A DNA stretch of 64,000 nt from Prochlorococcus marinus str. MIT 0917. Lineage in GTDB: Bacteria > Cyanobacteriota > Cyanobacteriia > PCC-6307 > Cyanobiaceae. Of the stretch, positions 19,241-30,796 are shown one piece after another (the stretch's first letter is position 1; each line of letters opens with the position of its first letter). Made by a program: the position numbers and the translations under genes. Below the pieces are notes generated by a model, which saw only the letters and a list, made by a program, of their open reading frames with translations, did not search any database and was not told where the DNA came from. Where the stretch lies: contig NZ_CP114784.1 of the NCBI RefSeq assembly GCF_027359575.1, positions 1,301,819 to 1,365,818 on the forward strand, given 5' to 3'.

Positions 19241-19616
19241 AGACATAAAAAATATCCAAAAAAAAAACTGTCTGTTAATTTCGATTTTTTATCTTTGAGT
19301 TTATTGTGGAAAAAAGATGAAAAGTCTTCTTATATTAAATATCTTTTTTCCACAGACCGTTGTATTCGTGGATAAGACTATTTTTATCCACGATAAGAAA
19401 AACTTTTCCACACCTGAAAAATCTGATATAGCTGTTCTCTACTATGTTTTTTGAATTAACCACAAAAACCACAATAACTACTACTACTAATTCAATTTCA
19501 TATCAAGAATAAAGAATTAGAATAGAAATAAAAAATTTTGTTTTTTTTAACGGTATTGCTTTTTGGAAATAGCTATGAAATTCTTATATGAATGGATTTT
19601 TATTTGAAATAACAGA
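19241..19616. other. oriC: Chromosomal replication origin (oriC) with DnaA-box cluster
   Basis: A 376-base non-coding gap between thrC and dnaN. DnaA boxes are visible at 19305-19313 (TGTGGAAAA, reverse), 19346-19354 (TTTTCCACA), 19367-19375 (CGTGGATAA, reverse), 19384-19392 (TTATCCACG) and 19404-19412 (TTTTCCACA). A weaker TTAACCACA lies at 19456-19464, with an AAAACCACA just after it at 19465-19473. An AT-rich stretch at about 19495-19600 could be the unwinding element. The position next to dnaN is classical for bacterial origins. Confidence 0.88.
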
Positions 19617-20777
19617 ATGAAATTAAATTGCTCTCAATCTGAATTAAATACTGCTCTTCAGTTAGTAAGCAGAGCAGTTTCTCACCGACCGACACACCCT
19701 GTCTTAGCTAATGTTTTACTAGCAGCTGATGAAGTAACTGGAAAACTTCGTTTGACTGGTTTTGATTTGAGTTTAGGTATACAAACTTCAATATCAGCTT
19801 CTATAGAAAGTAGTGGTGCAATAACTCTTCCTGCTAAGTTGTTTGGTGAAATAGTTGCAAAATTGTCTAATGATTCTCCCTTAACTTTGACTTCTGATGA
19901 AAGTAGTCAACAAGTTGAATTAACTAGTAAAAGTGGTACATATCAAGTAAGAGGAATGCTTGCTGATGATTTTCCAGATTTACCTTTAGTACAAAGTGGT
20001 ACTTCACTTAAGTTAAATCCATTCTTATTATCTAATGCAATTAAATCGACTTTATTTGCAAGTAGTACGGATGATGCTAAACAATTATTAACAGGTGTTA
20101 ATCTTACATTTAATGGTTATGGAATTGAATCTGCAGCTACTGATGGACATAGATTAGCTGTTCTGAATTTAAACAATATTTTATCTGATTCTAAAGATCT
20201 AGACGTTTCTGATAAGATTGATAAGTTTTCAATTACTTTACCTTCAAAATCTTTAAGAGAAGTTGAAAAATTTTTAAGTACTTGTGATATTAGTCAGCCA
20301 ATTAATTTTTTTATTGATAAAGGACAAGTAGTTTTTATCTCAGCTGATGAAATTATAACTATAAGAGCTTTAGAAGGCTCTTATCCAAATTATTCTCAAT
20401 TATTGCCTGATACATTTGAAAACATATTAGAATTCGATAGAAAAGAATTTATTGCTTCATTAGAAAGAATAGCTGTTTTAGCTGATCAACATAATAACGT
20501 TATTAAAGTAACTACTGATAACTCAGCAAATTTAATTAAAATTAGTACTGATGCTCAAGATATCGGCACAGGTAACGAATCTCTTCCTGTTTCATTTATA
20601 GGTGAACCATTTCAAATAGCATTTAATGTGAGGTATTTATTAGATGGACTTAAAGTTATAGATTCAAATTTTATTAAATTAAGTTGTAATTCTCCTACTA
20701 CACCTGCAGTGTTCTCACCTGTTAATAGTGATGTTAATTTTACTTATTTAGTTATGCCTATACAGATACGCAATTAA
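19617..20777 (+). CDS. dnaN: DNA polymerase III beta subunit (sliding clamp)
   Basis: The ring-shaped processivity clamp of the replicative polymerase. The 386-residue protein starts MKLNCSQSELNTALQLVSRAVSHRPTHPVLANVLL and ends YLVMPIQIRN, the usual beta-clamp C-terminal MP(I/M)(Q/R) signature. It shows the three-domain length. It is the first gene right of oriC and heads a run dnaN, PRC-barrel gene, purL, purF on one strand. Confidence 0.97.
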   Translation: MKLNCSQSELNTALQLVSRAVSHRPTHPVLANVLLAADEVTGKLRLTGFDLSLGIQTSISASIESSGAITLPAKLFGEIVAKLSNDSPLTLTSDESSQQVELTSKSGTYQVRGMLADDFPDLPLVQSGTSLKLNPFLLSNAIKSTLFASSTDDAKQLLTGVNLTFNGYGIESAATDGHRLAVLNLNNILSDSKDLDVSDKIDKFSITLPSKSLREVEKFLSTCDISQPINFFIDKGQVVFISADEIITIRALEGSYPNYSQLLPDTFENILEFDRKEFIASLERIAVLADQHNNVIKVTTDNSANLIKISTDAQDIGTGNESLPVSFIGEPFQIAFNVRYLLDGLKVIDSNFIKLSCNSPTTPAVFSPVNSDVNFTYLVMPIQIRN

Positions 20778-20779
20778 TT

Positions 20780-21562
20780 TTGGCTATTCCGACTAAACTA
20801 TTATTTAGTAATTTATTAAAACATAACGTTCGTTGTGAAAATGGAATTGATCATGGTTTAGTTATTAGTCCATGGATGCATCCTCCTGTTCATCGAATAT
20901 TAGGTTGGGTAAGTCGTCCCTCTAGTTTAAAACTTGAAAGAAAGGTATGGAGGCTTGATCAATTAAAAGGAATAAATCAACAAGAAATTTATGTGAAAGG
21001 ATCTTATTCACTTTCAGATGAGCAAACCCTACAACGTTTTCCAACGTTAATGAATGCAAATATTTTTAATAGAAGTGGACAAAAGCTAGGTCTAGTAGCT
21101 GATTTTGTTTTTGAGCTTAATAAAGGAAACATACAATACTATTTAGTTAGTCGTTCAAATCCCTTAATTCCAGGAACAAGTCGATGGCGTTTATCCATAT
21201 CACAAATTATTGATAAACAACCCGGTTCTATTTCTTGTGATATTGATACATTTGAAGATTTACCAATACAGAAAGCAAGTTTAAAAGAAGAATTTCTTAG
21301 TAAGAGTAGAAAATGGAAAATTCAATTTGAAGATTTGACTAATAACGCTTCTGATAAGCTTGAGGGGTGGTTTGATGATCAAATTAGTGAAAGCAAGAAC
21401 GAAGGTGAAGATGTTTCTTCTGAAGCATCCAATGATTATGATTCATATGATGATTGGATAGATAATTTAGATATAGATACTTTTGATGAATTTAATACAA
21501 TGAATAAAAGCAAGAGAAATAAAAGTTCAAACAATGAAAGAGATCTTGATCCCTGGATTTAA
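20780..21562 (+). CDS. PRC-barrel-domain protein of unknown function
   Basis: A 260-residue protein starting with TTG at 20780, two bases after dnaN, so probably co-transcribed. A central segment (LMNANIFNRSGQKLGLVADFVFEL then YYLVSRSNPLIPG) reads as a PRC-barrel fold, a small beta-barrel found in RNA-processing and photosynthetic proteins. The C-terminal 60 residues are acidic and low-complexity (Asp, Glu, Ser, Asn). It occupies the second gene position of Prochlorococcus genomes, from memory. The exact start is unsure. Confidence 0.72.
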   Translation: MAIPTKLLFSNLLKHNVRCENGIDHGLVISPWMHPPVHRILGWVSRPSSLKLERKVWRLDQLKGINQQEIYVKGSYSLSDEQTLQRFPTLMNANIFNRSGQKLGLVADFVFELNKGNIQYYLVSRSNPLIPGTSRWRLSISQIIDKQPGSISCDIDTFEDLPIQKASLKEEFLSKSRKWKIQFEDLTNNASDKLEGWFDDQISESKNEGEDVSSEASNDYDSYDDWIDNLDIDTFDEFNTMNKSKRNKSSNNERDLDPWI

Positions 21563-21565
21563 TTA

Positions 21566-23977
21566 ATGTCATCTACTTCCAAAAACAATGATTTTAATCA
21601 AATCATTGATTCACCAAAATTTTCTGTTGAATATGATGTTCTATCTTCTCTTAAACAAGAAGGATTAAAAAAATCCGATTATGTAGAAATTTGTCGAAGA
21701 CTAGATCGGGCGCCAAATAGAAATGAATTAGGAATGTTTGGTGTTATGTGGTCTGAACATTGCTGCTATCGAAATTCTCGCCCTTTACTTAAAAATTTTC
21801 CTACAACAGGTAATCGAATTCTTGTAGGACCAGGAGAAAATGCAGGCGTTGTAGATATTGGTTTAGGTCAAAAATTAGTTTTTAAAATTGAGAGTCATAA
21901 TCATCCGTCAGCAGTGGAGCCTTTTCAAGGGGCAGCAACAGGAGTAGGTGGAATACTGAGAGATATTTTTACCATGGGAGCTAGACCAATAGCATTATTA
22001 AATGCTTTAAGATTTGGTCCTTTGGAGGATGAAAAAAATATTAGTTTATTAGAAGGTGTTGTTGCAGGTATTTCACATTATGGAAATTGTGTAGGTGTTC
22101 CCACTGTTGGAGGTGAAGTTGGCTTCGATAGTAGTTATTCAGGTAATCCTTTAGTTAATGCAATGGCATTGGGTTTGATGGAAACGGAGGAAATAGTTTG
22201 TTCAGGTGCTAGTGGAATCGATTTTCCAGTTCTTTATGTAGGAAATACAACTGGTAGAGATGGCATGGGAGGAGCAAGTTTTGCAAGTTCTGAACTTTCT
22301 AAAACTTCAATAGATGATCGACCCGCAGTACAAGTCGGTGATCCTTTTCTTGAAAAAGGATTAATAGAAGCTTGTTTAGAGGCTTTTAAAACAGGTCATG
22401 TAATTGCTGCACAGGATATGGGAGCAGCAGGTTTAACTTGTAGTTGTTCTGAAATGGCTTCAAAAGGTGAGGTAGGCATTGAATTGAATCTTGATTTAGT
22501 TCCAGCGAGAGAAAAGGAAATGACTGCATATGAATTCTTGTTGTCAGAATCACAAGAAAGAATGTTATTCGTTGTGAAACCTGGTTCAGAAGAAGAATTG
22601 AGACAATTATTTATGAGATGGGGATTATATGTTGAAGTTGTAGGAAAGGTTTTAAAACAAAAAGTTGTTAAAGTCATCCATAAAGGACAAGTTGTAGCAA
22701 ACTTACCAGCATCTGCACTTGCTGATGATACACCTATAGAAGAGCATCTATTAAATAAGTCAACGCCTGAATATTTACAAGAACATTGGAAATGGACAGA
22801 AGATTTATTACCTGAAAATTTAAATAATGGAATTATTAATATAAAAAATAATCTATTTATTAGTTGGAATAATGTTTTATTAAATTTATTAAATACGCCA
22901 TCAATAGCCTCAAAAAATTGGATATATAAACAATATGATTATCAAATACAATCTAATACAGTTGTTGCTCCTGGAGAAGCTGATGCAGCTGTTATAAGGA
23001 TTCGTTCTCAAAATGATTTTATAACTTCATCAAATCAAGATAGAGGAATAGCGTCAGTTGTTGATTGCAACGATAGATGGGTTTATTTAGATCCTCAACG
23101 AGGAAGTATGTCAGCCGTTGCAGAAGCGGCAAGGAATTTAAGTTGTGTTGGAGCTGAACCTATAGCAATTACAAATAATTTAAATTTTTCTTCTCCAGAT
23201 GAACCAGTAGGTTTTTGGCAATTATCAATGTCATGTCAAGGTATAACTAATGCTTGTACAATATTGAATACTCCAGTCACAGGAGGCAATGTGTCTTTAT
23301 ATAATGATACTAAATTGCCTAATAATACAGTTATTCCAATACATCCAACGCCTGTAATTGGGATGGTTGGATTAATAGAAGATATTAATAAAATTTGTAA
23401 AAAATCTTGGGTTAAAGATGGAGATCAAATATGGATGATTGGATTACCTTTAGAAGCTAATATAAAAAAAGATAAAAGAATATCATTAGCCGCTTCATCT
23501 TTTTTAGAGTATATTCATGGACTAAAAACGGGAAGACCGCCCGAAATAGATTTATATTTAGAAAAAGAAGTTCAGTCATTTTTAAGAAAAATAATAAACA
23601 AAGGTATTATCAACTCAGCTCATGATTTAGGTGATGGTGGTTTAGCAGTAGCTTTAGCTGATTGTTGTATTTCTTCTGGATATGGAGCAAATATTGTGCT
23701 ACCTCCAAGCAAATCAAGATTAGATAGGCTTCTGTTTGCTGAAGGCGGGCCAAGAGTTTTAGTTAGTTGCTCAAGCAATCAAAGCTTAGAATTAAAAAAA
23801 TACTATGAAATTATTTCTATAGAAGAACCTAATGTTTTTTCAATATCTCATTTAGGAACTGTAAATAATCAAAAAAAACTATTAGTTTCTCAAGCTAATA
23901 ATTCCATTATAGATGTTGACATTTTAGATTTGAAAGATACATATAAAGAATGTATCTATAAAAAAATATCTAAATAA
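21566..23977 (+). CDS. purL: Phosphoribosylformylglycinamidine synthase subunit PurL
   Basis: Fourth step of purine synthesis, converting FGAR to FGAM with PurS and PurQ. The 803-residue length marks the small, multi-subunit type. Seen are [20 protein letters not shown] near the N-terminus, [33 protein letters not shown] and a second AIRS-like half with [13 protein letters not shown] and [14 protein letters not shown]. It starts three bases after the PRC-barrel gene and is followed by purF. Confidence 0.96.
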   Translation: MSSTSKNNDFNQIIDSPKFSVEYDVLSSLKQEGLKKSDYVEICRRLDRAPNRNELGMFGVMWSEHCCYRNSRPLLKNFPTTGNRILVGPGENAGVVDIGLGQKLVFKIESHNHPSAVEPFQGAATGVGGILRDIFTMGARPIALLNALRFGPLEDEKNISLLEGVVAGISHYGNCVGVPTVGGEVGFDSSYSGNPLVNAMALGLMETEEIVCSGASGIDFPVLYVGNTTGRDGMGGASFASSELSKTSIDDRPAVQVGDPFLEKGLIEACLEAFKTGHVIAAQDMGAAGLTCSCSEMASKGEVGIELNLDLVPAREKEMTAYEFLLSESQERMLFVVKPGSEEELRQLFMRWGLYVEVVGKVLKQKVVKVIHKGQVVANLPASALADDTPIEEHLLNKSTPEYLQEHWKWTEDLLPENLNNGIINIKNNLFISWNNVLLNLLNTPSIASKNWIYKQYDYQIQSNTVVAPGEADAAVIRIRSQNDFITSSNQDRGIASVVDCNDRWVYLDPQRGSMSAVAEAARNLSCVGAEPIAITNNLNFSSPDEPVGFWQLSMSCQGITNACTILNTPVTGGNVSLYNDTKLPNNTVIPIHPTPVIGMVGLIEDINKICKKSWVKDGDQIWMIGLPLEANIKKDKRISLAASSFLEYIHGLKTGRPPEIDLYLEKEVQSFLRKIINKGIINSAHDLGDGGLAVALADCCISSGYGANIVLPPSKSRLDRLLFAEGGPRVLVSCSSNQSLELKKYYEIISIEEPNVFSISHLGTVNNQKKLLVSQANNSIIDVDILDLKDTYKECIYKKISK

Positions 23978-24035
23978 AATCATCTATGATTTATAATTTT
24001 AAAAAATTAAATCTATTTTATTTCGGAATATAATT

Positions 24036-25493
24036 ATGTGTGGAATTGTAGGTGTTGTTTCAACAGATCAATGTAATCAACAAATTTACGATAGTTTGTT
24101 ATTACTCCAGCATAGAGGTCAAGATTCTACTGGTATCGCAACAATGGATGGCAGTGTTTTTCATATTAATAAATCTAAAGGTCAAGTCAGAGAAGCTTAT
24201 AGAACTAGAGATATGAGAGCTTTGATTGGAAAAATAGGATTGGGACATGTACGATATGCCACTAAAGGAGCTGCTCATCGAGAAGAAGAAGCACAACCTT
24301 TTTATGTAAATGCTCCTTACGGTATTATTCTTGTTCACAATGGAAATTTAACTAATACACGAGAGTTAGAAAAAGAACTTTTTAAAGTTGATAAAAGACA
24401 TACAAATACTTCAAGCGATACTGAAATGTTATTAAATGTTTTAGCAACAGAATTAAATAGTGCAATAAAAGAAAAAGATATCAATCCTGATGATCTTTTT
24501 AATGCCGTTAAAGCACTTCACGCAAGAGTAGAGGGATCTTACGCTTCAATTGCTTTAATAGCAGGTCATGGCCTTTTAGCTTTTAGAGACCCTTTTGGAA
24601 TTCGCCCTTTGGTTATTGGTAAAAGGGTATTAGACAACAATAAACCTGAGTGGGTAATCGCCAGTGAATCATTAGTTATCGAAAATAATGATTATGAAAT
24701 TGTTAGAGATGTTGAACCAGGCGAGGCTATTTTTATAACTTCAGAAGGTGAGTTTTTTTCTAAACAATGTTCAAATAATCCTCAATTATTCCCTTGTTCA
24801 TTTGAATATGTTTATTTAGCTAGGCCCGACTCAATAATGAATGGTATTTCTGTTTATGAGTCAAGATTAAGAATGGGAGATTTATTAGCAGAAACTATAA
24901 AAAAGCAAATTTCTCTTGGTGATATAGATGTTGTAATGCCAATTCCTGATTCTTCTAGACCTGCTGCTATGCAAGTCGCAAGGCAGTTAGGGATTGAATA
25001 TAGAGAGGGATTTTTCAAGAATCGTTATGTTGGTAGAACATTTATAATGCCTGGTCAATCTTTAAGAAAACGTTCAGTGCGTCAGAAGTTAAATGCATTG
25101 AGTACTGAATTTAAAAATAAAAATGTATTGATAGTTGATGATTCAGTTGTTCGAGGAACGACATCTCAGCAAATAGTTCAAATGGCAAGAAATGCTGGGG
25201 CTAATAAAGTTACGTTTACATCTGCTGCTCCACCAATTAGATATCCACATGTTTATGGAATTAACATGCCAAGTAGAAATGAATTGATCGCTTATAATAG
25301 AAATATCAACGAAATAGAAAATAATTTATTTATTGATAAAATGATTTACCAAGAAGTATGTGATCTTACTAAGGCTATTATTCAAGGTTCTAAAATTAAT
25401 GAGTTAGATTTATCTTGTTTCACAGGAAAATATGTTACTGGAACAGTCACAGATGAATATCTAAATTGGGTTGAACAAACGTCTATATCTTAA
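24036..25493 (+). CDS. purF: Amidophosphoribosyltransferase
   Basis: First committed enzyme of purine synthesis, PRPP plus glutamine to phosphoribosylamine. Of the 485 residues, Cys2 in MCGIVGVVS is the N-terminal nucleophile of the glutaminase domain, exposed by Met removal, with no propeptide. The phosphoribosyltransferase domain has the PRPP loop [13 protein letters not shown] at about 365-377. Its last four bases overlap the stop end of the convergent gyrase A gene. Confidence 0.97.
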   Translation: MCGIVGVVSTDQCNQQIYDSLLLLQHRGQDSTGIATMDGSVFHINKSKGQVREAYRTRDMRALIGKIGLGHVRYATKGAAHREEEAQPFYVNAPYGIILVHNGNLTNTRELEKELFKVDKRHTNTSSDTEMLLNVLATELNSAIKEKDINPDDLFNAVKALHARVEGSYASIALIAGHGLLAFRDPFGIRPLVIGKRVLDNNKPEWVIASESLVIENNDYEIVRDVEPGEAIFITSEGEFFSKQCSNNPQLFPCSFEYVYLARPDSIMNGISVYESRLRMGDLLAETIKKQISLGDIDVVMPIPDSSRPAAMQVARQLGIEYREGFFKNRYVGRTFIMPGQSLRKRSVRQKLNALSTEFKNKNVLIVDDSVVRGTTSQQIVQMARNAGANKVTFTSAAPPIRYPHVYGINMPSRNELIAYNRNINEIENNLFIDKMIYQEVCDLTKAIIQGSKINELDLSCFTGKYVTGTVTDEYLNWVEQTSIS

Positions 25494-27973
25494 TTTTTTT
25501 CTGGGATTATCATTGAAAATATAGAAGTTATAAATTCATTATCGTTTAACTCTATATTTAATTTTTTTTCTTTTTTATATGGACTACTATCAATTTGATC
25601 GGTTTTTAATTTTTCATATCTCTCTTTATCCGTTTTAATATAAACATATTTATTATTTATAAAACAATTAATTACTCTGTCTTTGATTTTTTTATTTTCT
25701 TTAAAATGTATTCCCATAGTTCCTAATTCTCCACGTTTAGATTCTTTTATTTCTTTCGTAGAATGTTTTATGAAAGAACCTTTATTAGTTACTAAAATTA
25801 AATCTTTATCATGTTTTTCTTCAAAACTTAAAGCTTCAATTATATTTTCACCTGGGAATAATTTTATTATATTTGTTCCTTGAGCTAATTTGCCCATAAA
25901 TGGGAAGTTATTTTCTGTTATTTTAATTTTAATGATTCTACCTATATCACTAACTATATACAAATAGTTATTCTCTTTACAAAGAATACAAGTTTTAAGT
26001 TTTATACTGTCTTTTAATTTTAAAATTGTTGTTGATCTATTAGAAATATCTTTAATCTCATTTATGGAAATTCTTTTAAACTTCCCATCACTACTTATTA
26101 ATCCTAAACTTATATCTTTTACTTCTATTAATGGAATAAGATTTATTATTTTATCATTTTCTAAACCTGCAGGTAAAAATTGTTCTATAGGGCCAGGTTT
26201 TTGTCCAGCAAATTCCCACTTAAGAAGGCCAACCTTACCTTCTTGACTGACAGCTAATATTTTTGGTTCATCTTTAATGGGCCAAATTAGCTTCGTAGGT
26301 AGAATATCTTTTCTATTTTGATCACTATCTTTTAATTTTAATTTTTTTATTGTTATTGAAGGGATTATTTTTATTTCATTATTTGATTGAATAATAATTT
26401 CAGAATCTGTTGATAATTCTTTTAAAGCATTTATTCTTTGAAGTTCTTTATTTGGTCTCTGATTTGCCATTCTTTCAGCAATAAGAGCATCTCCACCTTC
26501 TATTAATTTGGTTCTTCTTGGACTACCAAATCTTTTTTTAAGTTCTTTCATCTCTTTAATCATCACTTTCATTAATTCTTTTTTATCGTTAATAATTAAC
26601 TCGAGCTCTATTCTCTTACTTTTTAAATCTTTTATTTCATTTTTTAGTGAATCTTTTTCCAGACTCGTAATTTTTTTTAAAGGCATACCTAGTATCCCAT
26701 CAGCTTGTCTTTCATTTATCTTTAAGTTAATAATTAAATTATTTCTTGCTTCAGCTGTATCTTTAGATTTTTCTATTAAATCAATTATTTCTCGGAGATT
26801 ATTTGTGGCTTGGATCAGAGCTTCAACTATCTCTTGTCTATTTTTAATATTTTTTAGCAAATAATTACTTCTTAGTAAAATAGTATTTTCTCTAAACTCT
26901 AAGAAATTATCTAATAATTTTCTTAGTGTAAGTTGTACTGGTTGGCCATTGACCAATGCAAGTAAAATGGCACCAAAATTATTTTGTAATGCAGTTTTTT
27001 GATACAAAAAATCTAGAATTCTTTTTGGATCAGAATCTCTTTTAACTTCAACAAGAATTCGCATTCCATCTCGATCACTTTCATCTCTAATGTCTGCTAT
27101 TCCCGAAACTTTACCATTATTTACAAGATCAGCTAATTTTTCAATCCAACCAGCTTTGTTTAATTGATACGGTAGTTCGGAAATAATAATTACACTTCTT
27201 TTGTGTTTACCTTTACCAGGATTAATTTCTTCAATGTGAGCTATTCCTCTCATAGTTATACTTCCTCTCCCTTTTGTATATGTTTCTTTGATTCCATGAC
27301 TTATTAAGATTTCACCTCCCGTTGGAAAGTCTGGTCCAGGTATGAGTTCTAATAATTTTTCTTCATTTAATGAGGGTTTCTTTATTATTGCTATTAAAGC
27401 CTCGACTACTTCATTTAAATTATGTGGTGGAATACTTGTTGCCATCCCAACGGCAATTCCTGCACTTCCATTTAAGATTAGGAAAGGTAGTTGAGCTGGT
27501 AAGACATCTGGTTCCTGCTGTGAGCCATCAAAATTTGGTGAGAAATCTACAGTTTCTTGATCTATTTCGCTTAAAATTGCATCGTTAGATATCGGTGCTA
27601 GTCGAGTTTCTGTATATCTCATTGCAGCTGGAGGATCATCATCAATTGATCCAAAGTTTCCATGGCCATCAAGAATTGGGTATCTTGAATTAAAAAGCTG
27701 AACTTGTCTTACAAGTGCATCGTAAACAGCTTGATCTCCATGCGGATGATATTTGCCAAGAACATCGCCTACAACACGAGCACATTTTCTATAAGGCCTA
27801 TCGGGTGTAAGTCCTAATTCGTGCATCGCAAAAAGAATTCTTCTTTGCACTGGTTTCAAACCATCTCTTGCGTCTGGCAATGCTCTTCCAACGATTACGC
27901 TCATTGCGTACTCGAGATAAGAACGCTGCATTTCTTGATGCAACGATATGGGTTTCAGGCGTTCTTTGGCCAT
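25490..27973 (-). CDS. gyrA: DNA gyrase/topoisomerase IV subunit A
   Basis: The DNA-breaking subunit of a type IIA topoisomerase. The 827-residue protein contains QRSYLEYAM (16-24), [22 protein letters not shown] (103-124) with catalytic Tyr120, and a C-terminal beta-pinwheel region that is Lys/Ile-rich. Gyrase versus topo IV cannot be decided from this chain alone; its place near the origin is normal for Prochlorococcus. The pinwheel half looks far more AT-biased than the breakage-reunion half. Confidence 0.92.
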   Translation of the reverse strand: MAKERLKPISLHQEMQRSYLEYAMSVIVGRALPDARDGLKPVQRRILFAMHELGLTPDRPYRKCARVVGDVLGKYHPHGDQAVYDALVRQVQLFNSRYPILDGHGNFGSIDDDPPAAMRYTETRLAPISNDAILSEIDQETVDFSPNFDGSQQEPDVLPAQLPFLILNGSAGIAVGMATSIPPHNLNEVVEALIAIIKKPSLNEEKLLELIPGPDFPTGGEILISHGIKETYTKGRGSITMRGIAHIEEINPGKGKHKRSVIIISELPYQLNKAGWIEKLADLVNNGKVSGIADIRDESDRDGMRILVEVKRDSDPKRILDFLYQKTALQNNFGAILLALVNGQPVQLTLRKLLDNFLEFRENTILLRSNYLLKNIKNRQEIVEALIQATNNLREIIDLIEKSKDTAEARNNLIINLKINERQADGILGMPLKKITSLEKDSLKNEIKDLKSKRIELELIINDKKELMKVMIKEMKELKKRFGSPRRTKLIEGGDALIAERMANQRPNKELQRINALKELSTDSEIIIQSNNEIKIIPSITIKKLKLKDSDQNRKDILPTKLIWPIKDEPKILAVSQEGKVGLLKWEFAGQKPGPIEQFLPAGLENDKIINLIPLIEVKDISLGLISSDGKFKRISINEIKDISNRSTTILKLKDSIKLKTCILCKENNYLYIVSDIGRIIKIKITENNFPFMGKLAQGTNIIKLFPGENIIEALSFEEKHDKDLILVTNKGSFIKHSTKEIKESKRGELGTMGIHFKENKKIKDRVINCFINNKYVYIKTDKERYEKLKTDQIDSSPYKKEKKLNIELNDNEFITSIFSMIIPEKN

Positions 27974-28056
27974 CTTTGAGTTTGTAAGAGGCCTAAATTT
28001 CTTTATTTAGGCTACTAACTAATTTACTAAAAACCAGTTTTTTGTTATACATTAAT

Positions 28057-28920
28057 TCATTGACTTTTTTCTTTGGCTTCTCTAACTACTTTTTTCATTT
28101 CTTTGTTTTTAAATAAAAGTTGTGCAGATTTTTGTAATTTCTTTCCCCATAATTGTTTTCTTTGATATTCGTTTGAAACATAATTAGGATTAGATTTCAA
28201 AGCAATTTTTGCTAAGTTCAATGATTCAACAGATTTATTATTAAAGGAATATAATACTATTGCTAGAGCTAGCATTGGTTCAGCATCATTGCTGATTTCA
28301 AGTGCAGATCTAAACTTTGAGATAGCTTCTTTGAAATTATTTAATTCATATAAAACGAGACCTTCATTATTAATCGATTGCCAGAAATTGGAATTAATTT
28401 TTGAAGATTTTTTAAAAGCAATTAGTGCTAATCTATAGTTGTTTAACATTATTTCAGCGTTACCTAGCTGAAAATAGCCTCTTGCATTATTTTTATTAAT
28501 TGATAATCCTTTTTTTATAGAAGTTTTGGCGTTTTTTGGATCATTCAGGTTCATGTATATATAGGCTTTTCTCAGATATATACTTTCCTCATTTGGTCTT
28601 AATTTTATTGCTTGGTTTAAAGATGATAATGCTTCATAATTCTTATTTGATCTAACCTGAGCTTCTGCAAGGCTTGTCCAAAGTGCTATTTCATTAGGAT
28701 GTAATTTAATAGCCAGTTTTAAAAGTCTGATTGCCTCTTCATTTTGGCCAAATTGAATTAATTGTATAGCTGTTTTTTCAATTTGTATGGCAGTAGATTC
28801 TAATTCTTGTTGATTAGGCTCGTTTATTTTAGGAAAAAAAGCTGATGATTGATTTATAAGACAAGATTCAAATAGACTTAGATAAAGTATAAACTTATAA
28901 ATCCCTGATATTTTTTTCAT
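28057..28920 (-). CDS. TPR-repeat protein, probably exported
   Basis: A 287-residue protein with an N-terminal hydrophobic signal (about 8-28), then five or more tetratricopeptide repeats from about 45 to 240, for example AIRLLKLAIKLHPNEIALWTSLAEAQ and ALSSLNQAIKLRPNEESIYLRKAYIY. The C-terminus is Lys-rich. TPRs mediate protein contacts, and no enzyme domain is visible. It is downstream of queG on the same strand with a 5-base gap, suggesting co-transcription. Confidence 0.82.
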   Translation of the reverse strand: MKKISGIYKFILYLSLFESCLINQSSAFFPKINEPNQQELESTAIQIEKTAIQLIQFGQNEEAIRLLKLAIKLHPNEIALWTSLAEAQVRSNKNYEALSSLNQAIKLRPNEESIYLRKAYIYMNLNDPKNAKTSIKKGLSINKNNARGYFQLGNAEIMLNNYRLALIAFKKSSKINSNFWQSINNEGLVLYELNNFKEAISKFRSALEISNDAEPMLALAIVLYSFNNKSVESLNLAKIALKSNPNYVSNEYQRKQLWGKKLQKSAQLLFKNKEMKKVVREAKEKSQ

Positions 28921-28925
28921 TTTTA

Positions 28926-29861
28926 TTAATCATTTGATATTGAATTTATATTTCTGCGCCACATCCATGGTTTAATTCTTTTTAATGCTGACTTGCTTAA
29001 AGTTTCTTTCCATTTTGAATCACTCCATGATAAGGCATCTTTTTTAGTTATATTTAATATCCATTGAGATGGTTGAAGATCAGGTTCAGAAGTGTTTGGG
29101 ATGTTTTTATGATTCCACGGACATACTTCTTGGCAAATATCACAACCAGCAACCCAATTACCCATTTTATTAATAATATCTTTTGGTAGTTGTTGATCTC
29201 TGTTCTCTAATGTGTGATAGGCCAAACATTTGTTTGAATTAATAATAAATGGCTCTTCTATTGCCTTCGTTGGGCATGCTTCAATACATTGCTCACATTC
29301 ACCACATATAGGTTTTGAAGGTTCGTCAGCTTCTAAAGCCTCAGTAGATAAAAGATGGCCTAAAAACATCCATGAGCCTATTGTAGGGTTAATTATATTG
29401 CTATGTTTTCCTATCCATCCAATTCCAGCTTCTTCGGCCCAGGCTTTGTCTAATAATGCGCTTGTATCAACACATATTTTCCATTGTGAGTTTGGTCTTT
29501 CTTTTTCTAAAAATTTAGCAATTTTGTTTAATTTTTTTTCAATAATCTTGTGATAATCTTTTCCCCACCCATATCTGGCAATTGATATATCTTTAGGCGT
29601 TTTTTCCATATCTACATAGTAATTAAGTCCAACGGCAAGAACACTTTGAACGCCTTGAAGCAAGTTTTCTATATTTTTTCTTCTTGCGCTTTTCATCCAT
29701 TCCATTTTTGCTTGATGTCCAGCTTGGAGCCATCTCTCTAAGGAAGCAGTTCGAAGTTTGATTCTTGAAGATCCTGGAACCTTTGCAATACCTACTGCAT
29801 CAAAGCCTTCTTCAAAAGCTTTTTCTTTAATTTTTTTTGTGAGAGCAATAGAATTTTTCAA
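28926..29861 (-). CDS. queG: Epoxyqueuosine reductase
   Basis: A cobalamin-dependent iron-sulfur enzyme for the last step of tRNA queuosine synthesis. The 311-residue protein has CVDTSALLDK (130-139), whose Asp lies where the catalytic acid is expected. It has two [4Fe-4S] sites, CGECEQCIEACP (186-197) and CDICQEVCPWN (240-250). The dependence on B12 agrees with the cobalamin-synthesis gene cbiD in this window. Confidence 0.94.
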   Translation of the reverse strand: MKNSIALTKKIKEKAFEEGFDAVGIAKVPGSSRIKLRTASLERWLQAGHQAKMEWMKSARRKNIENLLQGVQSVLAVGLNYYVDMEKTPKDISIARYGWGKDYHKIIEKKLNKIAKFLEKERPNSQWKICVDTSALLDKAWAEEAGIGWIGKHSNIINPTIGSWMFLGHLLSTEALEADEPSKPICGECEQCIEACPTKAIEEPFIINSNKCLAYHTLENRDQQLPKDIINKMGNWVAGCDICQEVCPWNHKNIPNTSEPDLQPSQWILNITKKDALSWSDSKWKETLSKSALKRIKPWMWRRNINSISND

Positions 29862-30050
29862 GATCGGAGTTAGCTTTTCATTAATAATGTTTTTGCCTTT
29901 AATTAAAAGGTTCTTCAGTCAATTCGCACTTTATTAGGAGCTTCAAATACTTTTTTTGATGTTTTATTTCTATTAATAGCTTAAATTATTTAATTAATGC
30001 ACTTAATTTGGTTAGATTGTGTATATATATATTTTTCGGACTCTCTTTAT

Positions 30051-30776
30051 TTGGTGCAGTCCTCTCCTAAGGAAGATCTGACTCTTGGCTCAAGGCTTCA
30101 GCAGGATCTTAAAAATGACCTAATAGCTGGTCTATTGGTGGTTATTCCGTTAGCTACCACTATTTGGTTGTCTACAATTGTCAGCCGCTTTGTTCTGGCA
30201 ATATTAACTTCAATACCAAAACAATTAAATCCCTTCATTACTCTCAATCCTTTATTGCAAGACCTTATCAATCTTGCTTTGGGTTTAACCGTCCCACTAC
30301 TCGGGATTTTGTTGATAGGTCTCATGGCCAGAAATTTTGTGGGGAGATGGTTGCTCGAATTTGGGGAAGGAACTCTGTCTCGAATACCACTTGCGGGTTC
30401 AGTGTATAAAACCCTTAAACAACTTTTAGAAACTTTTTTGAGAGATAATTCAACTAGATTTAGAAGAGTTGTGTTAGTTGAATATCCCCGAGAAGGTTTA
30501 TTCAGCGTTGGTTTTGTGACTGGTATTGTTGGACCATCTCTACAAACTGAACCAAATCAACCTTTATTAAGTGTTTTTATACCTACTGCACCAAACCCTA
30601 CAACTGGTTGGTACACATTAGTGCCAGAAGACTCTGTTAAAGATTTAGATATATCTGTTGAAGATGCTTTTAGAACCATTATTTCTGCTGGAATTGTAAA
30701 TCCTGATGATAGGAGTAACTCTACAAATACGTCTTTTTCTAGTTTGTTTTCTCAGTTAAGAGCATCATCTTCGTAA
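30051..30776 (+). CDS. DUF502-family membrane protein
   Basis: A roughly 240-residue membrane protein with two hydrophobic segments (LIAGLLVVIPLATTIWLSTIV and LINLALGLTVPLLGILLIGLMA) and the family stretches IPLAGSVYKTLKQLLETF and GFVTGIVG, followed by FIPTAPNPTTGWY. These identify DUF502, which is widespread in bacteria and plants, where a member affects leaf development. The frame also opens at an ATG at 29997, but the extra residues look non-conserved, so TTG at 30051 or GTG at 30054 is preferred. Confidence 0.82.
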   Translation: MVQSSPKEDLTLGSRLQQDLKNDLIAGLLVVIPLATTIWLSTIVSRFVLAILTSIPKQLNPFITLNPLLQDLINLALGLTVPLLGILLIGLMARNFVGRWLLEFGEGTLSRIPLAGSVYKTLKQLLETFLRDNSTRFRRVVLVEYPREGLFSVGFVTGIVGPSLQTEPNQPLLSVFIPTAPNPTTGWYTLVPEDSVKDLDISVEDAFRTIISAGIVNPDDRSNSTNTSFSSLFSQLRASSS

Positions 30777-30796
30777 AGTAATTTTTAGTCATAGTT

